Shown here: positions 7,973-14,444 of the stretch, one piece after another
Layout of the letters: the number at the start of each line of letters is the position of its first letter
How positions within the stretch are numbered: the first letter of the stretch is position 1
Assembly: GCA_030694425.1 (NCBI GenBank)
Contig: JAUXYI010000063.1
Coordinates: 121,150 to 154,504, forward strand
Reading direction: 5' to 3'
DNA: 33,355 nt
DNA from: Thermodesulfovibrionia bacterium
Lineage (GTDB): Bacteria; Nitrospirota; Thermodesulfovibrionia; UBA6902; BMS3Bbin08
Notes under the pieces: model-generated
Told to the model about the DNA's origin: nothing
Database searches by the model: none
What the model saw: the letters and a program-made list of their open reading frames with translations, nothing else
Translations under genes and position numbers: made by a program

Positions 7973-8076
7973 GCTTCCTCCAAGATTCGGTATTATGTTA
8001 ATCTAAAAAACACACTTAAAATTATGCAGGTCTTTGAGGACTATAAACCAGGCGCAGTTCATGGAGAATAGAGCAT

Positions 8077-8109
8077 AAGAAAGGCAGGTATAAGCTACCT
8101 GCCTTTCTT
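8077..8109 (-). terminator. Intrinsic terminator after atpE
   Basis: AAGAAAGGCAGGTA (8077-8090) and TACCTGCCTTTCTT (8096-8109) are perfect 14-base inverted copies with a 5-base loop. The T-rich side follows the stem for both strands. It lies 18 bases past the atpE stop codon and ends the atpB-atpE transcript. Confidence 0.85.
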
Positions 8110-8126
8110 TAATTTTTAAATTGTCA

Positions 8127-8483
8127 TTAAAAACCAAATGGTTTAACAAAGAGGATAATGAGAACCACGACAAGGGCATAGATACAGAGTGACTCAATCA
8201 TTGCAAGACCGATTATAAGTGTAGTTGTAATTTTTCCGGATGCACCCGGGTTTCTTGCAACGCCCTCTGCAGCCTTACTAAGTCCCATACCTTGAGCTAT
8301 ACCGGTTCCAAAGGCAGCAATACCAATGGCTAATCCACAGGATAAGACAGCCATTGTGTAATATTTCATCATACCTTCTGAGGGGGCTCCTTTGGCAGCA
8401 GCTTCTTCTGCTGCGAAGGCTATAGGGGCTAAAAGGCATGACAGGACGAGAGACAATATAATTAGAGATAGAATCCTTTTCAT
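8127..8483 (-). CDS. atpE: ATP synthase F0 subunit c, with N-terminal signal peptide
   Basis: This is the 118-residue proteolipid of the F0 rotor ring in the inner membrane. Residues 1-24 (MKRILSLIILSLVLS..., ending AFAA) look like a cleavable signal peptide ahead of the usual two-helix hairpin, giving a length well above the normal 75-90. Helix 1 contains GTGIAQGMG with Gln64, the loop is ARNPGA, and helix 2 contains GLAMIESLCIYALVV with ion-binding Glu97. Aligned on Ilyobacter tartaricus, Gln64, Glu97, Ser98 and Tyr102 match sodium ligands Q32, E65, S66 and Y70; Thr67 is Leu99. Coupling by Na+ is therefore possible but not shown. AAAGGAGG precedes the ATG. It lies 30 bases after atpB. Confidence 0.96.
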   Translation of the reverse strand: MKRILSLIILSLVLSCLLAPIAFAAEEAAAKGAPSEGMMKYYTMAVLSCGLAIGIAAFGTGIAQGMGLSKAAEGVARNPGASGKITTTLIIGLAMIESLCIYALVVVLIILFVKPFGF

Positions 8484-8513
8484 TTTTCCTCCTTTCTCTT
8501 CGATGTATTTTAT

Positions 8514-9185
8514 TTAATGTGCCTCTTCAACTGCGCCAGCAAGGTAAAGTGTTGTAAGCAGAACAAATACAAATGCCTGGATTAAAGATACAAGCACGCC
8601 CAGACCAAGAATAGTCGTTGGTACAATCCATGGTGCAAGAAAACCCAGAATCATCAGAATTTTATGTTTGGCAATCATGTTGCCAAACAACCTGACCGAT
8701 AACGTTAATGGTCTTGCAAGATGCCCAATGAGCTCAATAAAAAACATGAGAATCATCAGTGGCAGCGCTACAATTGATCTCATTGGTCCTACAAAATGTT
8801 TAATATAACCAAACCCGTTTGTTTTAATCCCATAATAATGAGTAGCTAAAAATACAGGTATTGCCATGGATGCTGTCGCATTAATATTGCTTGTAGGCGC
8901 TTCAAAGCCCGGGATAAGCCCCAGAAAATTGCAAACAAAAATGTACATGCCGAGAGTTGCAATAAGCGGGAAGAAGGTCATTCCCATATGTCCGATGCTG
9001 GTTTCTGCAAGGTTCATAAAAAACTCAACTACAACTTCTACAAAATTCTGTACCCCGGCAGGAACGATTTTAAGCGATGTCCTGACAATAACAGCCACAG
9101 ACAGCAGAATTATCATGGCAACCCATGAATAGGTAACATGCGGTGGAATCCCGCTTATATGAAAAAACAATGGAGCTTCGTGCAT
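8514..9185 (-). CDS. atpB: ATP synthase F0 subunit a
   Basis: The protein has 223 residues from the ATG at 9185, which has GGAGG six bases upstream; an upstream in-frame ATG at 9242 has no such site. It forms the stator half of the ion path at the c ring. The essential arginine is Arg165 in LTLSVRLFGNM, equal to E. coli Arg210. The PGFEAPTSNINAT segment and several hydrophobic helices fit the family, and the C-terminus is LYLAGAVEEAH. Together with atpE it forms a two-gene operon. No atpI, b, delta or F1 genes are present, so this F0 pair is split from the rest of the ATP synthase genes. Confidence 0.96.
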   Translation of the reverse strand: MHEAPLFFHISGIPPHVTYSWVAMIILLSVAVIVRTSLKIVPAGVQNFVEVVVEFFMNLAETSIGHMGMTFFPLIATLGMYIFVCNFLGLIPGFEAPTSNINATASMAIPVFLATHYYGIKTNGFGYIKHFVGPMRSIVALPLMILMFFIELIGHLARPLTLSVRLFGNMIAKHKILMILGFLAPWIVPTTILGLGVLVSLIQAFVFVLLTTLYLAGAVEEAH

Positions 9186-9305
9186 GATTTTCCTCCGGGA
9201 AAAATAAAAGATATGGTAATTCAGGCTATTATTGCATGTCAAGTTATAAATTTGGAAATTTAAAAATCTTATAGTTTAATAGCGATTTCATTATAGATGA
9301 CCGAT

Positions 9306-9450
9306 TGTCATTCCCACTTGTCGGGAATCACTTGCCATTTGTCATTCTCCCGATGCTTCGGGATTCGGTCTACGACTCATAGAGAATCTTTCTTCAGAGA
9401 AGGATGCTGGACAAGCCAGCATGACGGTGAGCGGACAAGCCGCAATGACA
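9306..9450. repeat. Cluster of palindromic repeats upstream of atpB
   Basis: Several related units follow each other: TGTCATTCCCACTTGTCGGG, TGTCATTCTCCCGATGCTTC, GATGCTGGACAAGCCAGCAT and GGACAAGCCGCAATGACA. The block opens with TGTCATTCC and closes with AATGACA. The open frame running through it is repeat-derived. No other feature is seen between atpB and the 5S terminator. Confidence 0.7.
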
Positions 9451-9520
9451 GAACAGAGATAGCCATATTGACTTGCTTATGGTCTTATTAGTAACTGTTT
9501 CTGTCAAGGGAATAATAAAA

Positions 9521-9546
9521 AAGGCTCGGTTAATTAACCGAGCCTT
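9521..9546 (-). terminator. Intrinsic terminator after 5S rRNA
   Basis: A perfect 26-base palindrome, AAGGCTCGGTTAA / TTAACCGAGCCTT, is followed on the minus strand by TTTTATTATT. It begins 13 bases past the 5S 3' end. Confidence 0.88.
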
Positions 9547-9558
9547 TTTAAATTTAAA

Positions 9559-9672
<114 letters not shown>

Positions 9673-9698
9673 AAACCTTATTTCTTAAAGACCAAAGA

Positions 9699-9728
9699 AT
9701 AATAACATCAAATTATTGAAAATTGCAA
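9699..9728 (-). promoter_or_regulatory. Possible sigma-70 promoter for stand-alone 5S rRNA
   Basis: The minus strand has TTGCAA (9728-9723), an 18-base spacer, and TATTAT (9704-9699): 4/6 and 5/6 matches to consensus. Transcription would start about 20 bases before the 5S 5' end. This is a sequence match only. Confidence 0.35.
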
Positions 9729-9775
9729 ATCTGATTTGTAATTAACTCATTATTCTGCCGTTGAAATTTTTTGGT

Positions 9776-10927
9776 TCAGCGGTATATATGCTTATGCAGG
9801 AATTGTTTCCAGTTCATAATCAGGACATGACCAAGCCTGTAAGGCTCATCAGTATTGCAAACGACATAGCAGGGCACATCAGGATAATCTTCCTGAAAAG
9901 ACTTTAATCCAGTAAGCTGCGCTGTGGTAATTGTTTTAGACCACTTTATTTCATAAGCGCCTGTAAGCTTGCCTGATTGTTCCATTAACAAATCTACTTC
10001 TGCTCCGGCGTTTGTCCGCCAATAGTGCAGATTGATCATCTTCTGTGAAGTCTTGATCCATTTCATTGTTTCCATAATGATAAACTGTTCGAATAATCTG
10101 CCGAGAAGATAAGGGTCGGAAATAGCATGATCATAACGGTTAATTATATTCGTAACACCATTGTCAAATAAGTAAAATTTGGGATGACCTGAAAGCCGTT
10201 TCCGCATGCTCTTCCTCCACGGTTCCAAACGAAAACCAATAAGGGTGTCCACGAGGATTTCATAATAAGTCTTAACAGTCATTACAGCTTGCTGACACTC
10301 ACGGGCAACTGCTGAATAATTTACAACCTCACCAAACTGACTGGCCGCCATATCGAGAAACCTTGAAAATGAACCAATCTGCCGGACAATGCCTTCAGCC
10401 TGAATCTCTTCCCGAAGGTAAATATCAACATATGCGTTCAGGATGTCAATTTTGTCTACCCCTGTTTCGGCAAGAAAAACAGGAGGAAGTGACCCAAAAC
10501 GCAGGAAATGCATAAGCTGGGCCTTTTCAGAGACTTCGTGCCACATAAAAGGAAAAAGAAACCGTTGCACAGCCCGCCCACCGAGAAGGTTGGCATAGCC
10601 TCGCTTAAGTTTTCTGGCGCTGGAACCAGACATTATAAAATGCAATGATGTGGTATCAACAAGATACTGAACTTCATTTAAAAGATCAGGGACGCGTTGT
10701 ATCTCATCAATAAAGACATGTGTTATGCTTTTCTTTTTTTCCATAACTTCTTTTCGCAGCAGGGAGGGGTCTTTTAAGTATTTGAAGAACTGGTCACTCA
10801 GTAGCAGATTAACCTTAAAGATTTTGTCCTGAAAAACACTGTTGATAAGGGTGGTTTTCCCAGATTGCCGGGGGCCAAATAAAAAGAATGATTTGTTTGG
10901 AGGCAGTTTAAGAATTCTATTTATCAT
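9776..10927 (-). CDS. AAA-type ATPase with C-terminal DUF4143/nuclease-like domain
   Basis: The 383-residue protein has the layout of the AAA_14 plus DUF4143 family. Walker A is GPRQSGKTT (18-26), Walker B is VFIDEIQ (about 71-77), sensor-like SGSSARKLKRG follows, then a helical region. The C-terminus has YWRTNAGAEVDLLME and GAYEIKW, an E...VD...EIK pattern as in PD-(D/E)XK-like folds. Members are common, often mobile or multi-copy, and their function is not known. The gene sits exactly where 23S rRNA would be in an Ile-Ala-23S-5S operon. It ends 103 bases before 5S and starts about 200 bases after tRNA-Ala. No insertion-sequence ends are seen. Confidence 0.9.
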   Translation of the reverse strand: MINRILKLPPNKSFFLFGPRQSGKTTLINSVFQDKIFKVNLLLSDQFFKYLKDPSLLRKEVMEKKKSITHVFIDEIQRVPDLLNEVQYLVDTTSLHFIMSGSSARKLKRGYANLLGGRAVQRFLFPFMWHEVSEKAQLMHFLRFGSLPPVFLAETGVDKIDILNAYVDIYLREEIQAEGIVRQIGSFSRFLDMAASQFGEVVNYSAVARECQQAVMTVKTYYEILVDTLIGFRLEPWRKSMRKRLSGHPKFYLFDNGVTNIINRYDHAISDPYLLGRLFEQFIIMETMKWIKTSQKMINLHYWRTNAGAEVDLLMEQSGKLTGAYEIKWSKTITTAQLTGLKSFQEDYPDVPCYVVCNTDEPYRLGHVLIMNWKQFLHKHIYR

Positions 10928-11130
10928 GATGTAAAAGTGTACTACATATTTACAACGATGTCAAGAGCATAGGATGCTGCCATAAGAATGCCCAGAGACC
11001 TCAAGGCATTTTGCGCTGTTTTCAAGAAAAGGGTTTACGAAAGACTTGCTGAAACTGGCGGGAAAAGTTCAGGGTTATCAGGCTATTTTGTTAACAGGAG
11101 ATAAGTACTTAATATTTGGTAGGAAAATTT

Positions 11131-11206
11131 TGGTGGAGGTGAACGGGATCGAACCGATGACCTTCCCGTTGCAAACGGGATGCTCTCCCAACTGAGCTAC
11201 ACCCCC
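11131..11206 (-). tRNA. tRNA-Ala (anticodon TGC)
   Basis: The 76-base gene begins GGGGGTGTAGCTCAGTTGGG, has anticodon stem-loop CCCGTTTGCAACGGG, T-arm GGTTCGATCC and an encoded CCA end. The acceptor stem GGGGGTG pairs with the 3' CACCTCC with a G-U. It follows tRNA-Ile on the same strand, as in rRNA operon spacers. Confidence 0.96.
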
Positions 11207-11210
11207 GACC

Positions 11211-11330
11211 AAAAATTTGTGAACAAATTTTTGAGTGAATAGTTATTAGTGATTAGTTGTTAATAAAAAAAAGATTTCAAACTATTCACTAATCACTGTT
11301 AACTACAAATTTGGCAGTGCCAAATTTGTA
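11211..11330. repeat. Nested inverted repeats between the two tRNA genes
   Basis: AAAAATTTG-TGAA-CAAATTTTT lies at 11211-11232 and TACAAATTTGGCA-G-TGCCAAATTTGTA at 11304-11330, directly touching the CCA end of tRNA-Ile. Between them GTGAATAGT and TTAGTGATTAG have inverted partners ACTATTCAC and CTAATCACT. The spacer would fold into hairpins on both sides and may guide tRNA processing, or it is simply another repeat insertion. Confidence 0.65.
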
Positions 11331-11407
<77 letters not shown>

Positions 11408-11433
11408 GGAATACTTTCAGGATATAAATAATA

Positions 11434-11463
11434 AAAATACCTTAAAAAAAGAATGATTGTCAA
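11434..11463 (-). promoter_or_regulatory. Promoter for the tRNA-Ile/tRNA-Ala pair
   Basis: The minus strand has consensus TTGACA (11463-11458), an 18-base spacer and TATTTT (11439-11434), preceded by a very AT-rich stretch. The -10 box ends 26 bases before the tRNA-Ile 5' end. This supports a tRNA operon independent of 16S rRNA. Confidence 0.55.
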
Positions 11464-11665
11464 TTAACTGAGAGAAAAAAATTAAAAAGAAAGGTTGCCG
11501 TTCGTCTCCCATTTAAGTAATATAAGTCCGAATTAATAATATATCATTGGAACATAAATTGAGATTATGGCGGAGAATTAAAGCTCAAAAAACTCATCTT
11601 TAAACTCTAAATTTGCCTGAAGGTCTTCCATCAAAACTTCTTTTTAAACATGAATGACATCCCTC

Positions 11666-12121
11666 TTATTCAACTACTTCAATAACGCCTTCCATCCCTT
11701 TTTCTTTATGGCTCTTAAAAAAAAGAAGCCTTTTATCGCAGTAAAAAGGATATTTACCAACCTTTTTCGGAATCAATTGGATAATTTTAGGCTTATCGCT
11801 CAAAGACTCATTAATATCCATGCCTGCATCAGGTGCGTTTATTATTATAATATTATGAGGCACTATCCCTGACTCTTTTTTAATTGTCAATTCCACAGGC
11901 ATATTTACCTTTACGATTATGTGATCAGGTTCAAAAAAATAACTGCCGCCTGAAATCGTTACTCTCTGTACGCCGTCAGGATCAACAGTAGCCGTGTAAG
12001 CCTTTTTCTTCTCCCCTGTGTCCTGGGCAAAGGCAATCCCGGCAAGGACTAAGAAAACCATTAAGAATTTGATAACTTTTATCTTTACCTCCTTTTGATA
12101 AATATTTTTTAAAGAGGCCAT
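11666..12121 (-). CDS. Exported cupredoxin-domain protein
   Basis: The open frame gives 151 residues from the ATG at 12121, which overlaps the hflX stop and has no ribosome binding site. A strong AAAAGGAGG at 12096-12088 lies inside it, five bases before an ATA at 12082. Starting there gives a neat signal peptide (IKVIKFLMVFLVLAGIAFAQ), so ATA may be the real start (138 residues). The next ATG at 12061 is 27 bases from that site. The mature part is a cupredoxin fold: GSYFFEPDHIIVKVNMPVEL, VPHNIII, then FYCDK, SHKEKGMEG. The His, Cys, His and Met pattern fits a type 1 copper site in the periplasm, though the Cys-His-Met spacing is wide. Role unknown; it follows hflX. Confidence 0.82.
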   Translation of the reverse strand: MASLKNIYQKEVKIKVIKFLMVFLVLAGIAFAQDTGEKKKAYTATVDPDGVQRVTISGGSYFFEPDHIIVKVNMPVELTIKKESGIVPHNIIIINAPDAGMDINESLSDKPKIIQLIPKKVGKYPFYCDKRLLFFKSHKEKGMEGVIEVVE

Positions 12122-13737
12122 AGTTTGGTTTCTATTGCATTAAGCAGGATGTAAAATGTTTCAGGTCTTATGGCTGAAATTGCAATTCCCTCAAATCTTC
12201 TGCATATGGCTTCAGCCTCTTCCCTGTCTCCCAAGTCCACTTTATTAAAAACTAAAAGCTGCGGTTTTTGTGAAAGCCCTAAATCAGACAGTATTTTTTC
12301 AACTGAATCAATATGCTGTTCAAATCTCGGGTTTGATATATCTACAATGTGCAGGAGTAAGTCCGCATCTTCAAGCTCTTCAAGCGTGGACTTAAAAGCT
12401 GCAAAAATGTCTTTAGGAAGGTCGCGGATAAAACCAACTGTATCAGTGATTATTACATCTCTTTCCTTGGGGAATCTCAGCCGCCTGCTTGCAGTATCAA
12501 GGGTTGCAAACATCTTGTCCTCAACAAATGTTTTACTCCTGGTGAGATTGTTAAGCAATGTTGATTTACCGGCATTAGTATACCCTATTATTGATATTAT
12601 TGGAATATGCTGTTCAACCCTGCGGGCTTTTCTCTGCTGCCTTGCGCGGCTGAGTGATTCAAGCTGTTTTTCAAGCAGAGCTATCCTCTCTCTGACCCTT
12701 CTTCTGTCTACTTCAAGTTTCATTTCACCTGGTCCCCTTCCGCCGATTCCTCCCATTAATCGTGACATGGCAGTTCCTTTGCCTGTTAACTTCGGAAGCC
12801 TGTATCTTAACTGGGCAAGTTCAACCTGGACTTTGCCGTCTCTGCTGTGCGCCCGTCTTGCAAAAATATCCAAAATTAACTGCGAGCGGTCTATGACCTT
12901 TAACTCTGTAATGTCGCTTATGGCTTTTATCTGAGATGGGTTAACGTCCTGGTCAAAAATAAGAAGTGTAGCGCCTTTGTTCAGGGCATTAATTACAAGC
13001 TCTTTTATCTTCCCTTCACCCATAAGATACTTTGGATTAATCTGTTTTGGTCTCTGGAGTAATGTATCAAGGACTATGACATTGCTTGAATTTGCAAGTT
13101 CTTTGAGTTCCTCTATTGATTCTTCCTGTTCGTGTCTTGAGCCTGTTGAAACACTGACAAGGATTGCCCTTTCTCTTTTATCTCTTATGTCAAAACCTTT
13201 TCTCTGATGCTCAAGTCCATCTTCCAGAGAAGAGACCAACTCATCAAAGTCTTCAAATGCAGTATCAAGCCTGTGAAAAGGAAGGGGGCTGTTTATTTCA
13301 TAAGTTATCTTTGAATCAGAGGGCTGTAAATGCGCTAAATAAACATTCTCAGGTCTTCCGTCTTTCATCCCTATGACTATAATGGCATCGAGCCTCAACA
13401 AGGAAAGGTCAGCGATGTCATCCTGATTTATCTGTTCGTTTTTTAAATGAGTATGAATTAGCCTTAATCCGCGGAGTACTCTTCTGCCAAGAGGGTAGTT
13501 AGTAAATTCAGGGAGAAACAGTCCTTTTGCATCGCCTACAATTACATGGGTAATATCTCCGTCTCTGTCCGCAACAGCGCCAATCTGTCGCCCGATAGAA
13601 GAAGAACATTCAGCCATGTACCTTGCAAGCTCTGATGTAAGTGCTTTGTTCTTCGGGATACGCCTTCTGTAAATTCGCTCAAGCGCCTTGAGTTCGCTTT
13701 TCTTCAGACCTGAGATGTTGCCGTAAATTGTCGGGAT
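12109..13737 (-). CDS. hflX: GTPase HflX, apparently with an AUC start
   Basis: HflX is a ribosome-associated GTPase that splits stalled 70S ribosomes. Motifs are YLMGEGKIKEL, the glycine-rich GGIGGRGPGEMKLEVDRRR, G1 GYTNAGKSTLL, switch DTASRR, G3 DTVGFIRDLP and G4 FNKVDL. The first ATG is at 13617 (502 residues), but the frame stays open upstream and encodes a normal HflX N-terminus: IPTIYGNISGLKKSELKALE then RIYRRRIPKNKALTSELARY. That stretch has no ATG, GTG or TTG. AGGAGG (13747-13742) lies four bases before ATC at 13737, so I place the start there. The ribosome binding site overlaps the vapC stop codon, which suggests translational coupling to the vapBC pair upstream. Confidence 0.88.
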   Translation of the reverse strand: MPTIYGNISGLKKSELKALERIYRRRIPKNKALTSELARYMAECSSSIGRQIGAVADRDGDITHVIVGDAKGLFLPEFTNYPLGRRVLRGLRLIHTHLKNEQINQDDIADLSLLRLDAIIVIGMKDGRPENVYLAHLQPSDSKITYEINSPLPFHRLDTAFEDFDELVSSLEDGLEHQRKGFDIRDKRERAILVSVSTGSRHEQEESIEELKELANSSNVIVLDTLLQRPKQINPKYLMGEGKIKELVINALNKGATLLIFDQDVNPSQIKAISDITELKVIDRSQLILDIFARRAHSRDGKVQVELAQLRYRLPKLTGKGTAMSRLMGGIGGRGPGEMKLEVDRRRVRERIALLEKQLESLSRARQQRKARRVEQHIPIISIIGYTNAGKSTLLNNLTRSKTFVEDKMFATLDTASRRLRFPKERDVIITDTVGFIRDLPKDIFAAFKSTLEELEDADLLLHIVDISNPRFEQHIDSVEKILSDLGLSQKPQLLVFNKVDLGDREEAEAICRRFEGIAISAIRPETFYILLNAIETKLWPL

Positions 13738-13748
13738 GACGCCTCCTT

Positions 13749-14129
13749 TTATTCTCTCCCTGTAAAGAGTACAAGCCCCTTGATTTTCCTGTAATGTTTA
13801 TAATTCCTTGTCACAAGCGGAAAATTCTTTGTAATTGCTGTTGCGGCTATCAGGATGTCTTCCCTATCAAGCGAAGGATATAATTGCTTCAACTCAGAAT
13901 ACTTTAATGCAATGACGTTATCTATTTTTATTCGTCTGTAGTTTTTCAGGGCATAAAGGATCGCTTCTTTTTCTGAGGCTTTTAATCCCCTTTTGGAGAG
14001 CAATTCTTTTTCTGTAACAATGGAATAATAAACAACAAAGGAATCATTTTCTAAGATAGTAGAAAATCTTCCTGTATTAAAATAATCAATGAAGATGTCA
14101 GTGTCTATCAAAAGACTTATTTTTTCCAC
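13749..14129 (-). CDS. vapC: PIN-domain toxin (VapC-like)
   Basis: The 126-residue PIN-domain protein is probably a ribonuclease toxin. Acidic metal ligands are visible: LIDTDIFIDYF (Asp8, Asp10), a central Glu in VTEKELL, and DREDILIAATAI with the later VTRNYKHY. The gene overlaps its antitoxin by 13 bases, in the usual antitoxin-first order. Its stop codon TAA overlaps the ribosome binding site of hflX. The pair sits between polA and hflX in an otherwise conserved housekeeping block, which suggests insertion by transfer. The exact target RNA cannot be told. Confidence 0.88.
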   Translation of the reverse strand: MEKISLLIDTDIFIDYFNTGRFSTILENDSFVVYYSIVTEKELLSKRGLKASEKEAILYALKNYRRIKIDNVIALKYSELKQLYPSLDREDILIAATAITKNFPLVTRNYKHYRKIKGLVLFTGRE

Positions 14130-14374
14130 TTGAGGATTTCTTCAAGAAATTTATTATCGGTCGCATCTTTTGACTTTTTGCGCAATTCTCTGACATATCT
14201 GACGCTGTCTTTTACGTCTGTATGTCCATAAGGATTAATTTTCTCTCTTACAAGTTCTTCAAGATAATTGACAGGATATATCCCTTTGTTTTCTGCTTCG
14301 CGTATTACAGCCTTTTTTAATTTGGGGTCAAAGGATAAAGTCCATTTTTCTTTTTTTAATGCAGCTTTAGACAT
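14117..14374 (-). CDS. Antitoxin partner of the PIN toxin
   Basis: From the ATG at 14374, preceded by GAGGAGG six bases upstream, the protein has 85 residues (MSKAALKKEKWTLSFDPKLK...). The open frame extends further up to 14503 into the end of polA, but that part lacks a ribosome site and contains the promoter. The N-terminal WTLSFDPKLKKAVIREAENK region resembles a ribbon-helix-helix DNA-binding domain. The C-terminus (RYVRELRKKSKDATDNKFLE) is charged, as expected for the toxin-binding tail. Gene order, overlap with vapC and an upstream palindromic operator support an autoregulated antitoxin. No closer family is recognised. Confidence 0.82.
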   Translation of the reverse strand: MSKAALKKEKWTLSFDPKLKKAVIREAENKGIYPVNYLEELVREKINPYGHTDVKDSVRYVRELRKKSKDATDNKFLEEILKWKK

Positions 14375-14387
14375 GTCGTCCTCCTCT

Positions 14388-14422
14388 ATACGTATGTTAT
14401 ACGTATTATTAATTAATGTCAA
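14388..14422 (-). promoter_or_regulatory. vapBC promoter with paired palindromic operators
   Basis: The minus strand has consensus TTGACA (14422-14417), a 17-base spacer and TAACAT (14399-14394). Two copies of the palindrome ATACGTAT (14388-14395 and 14399-14406) are 11 bases apart, one helical turn, and overlap the -10 box. This is the expected layout for repression by an antitoxin dimer pair. Confidence 0.72.
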
Positions 14423-14444
14423 ATAGTAATTACCCAATGTTTTT

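Noticed and set aside
9186-9242. Longer N-terminus for subunit a
   Set aside because: The ATG at 9185 has GGAGG at the right distance; the longer form has none.
9297-9491. Open frame of 64 codons on the plus strand
   Set aside because: It is read through the palindromic repeat cluster upstream of atpB and has no ribosome site.
9673-9775. Remnant of 23S rRNA before 5S
   Set aside because: The spacer is AT-rich and shows none of the conserved 23S 3' end sequence.
10988-11104. 38-codon frame MPRDLKAFCAVFKKRVYERL... before tRNA-Ala
   Set aside because: It has no ribosome site and no recognisable family. It could be a gene relic, but nothing supports it.
11408-11665. 16S rRNA 3' end before tRNA-Ile
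   Set aside because: No anti-Shine-Dalgarno GGATCACCTCCTTT or other 16S sequence is seen on the minus strand.
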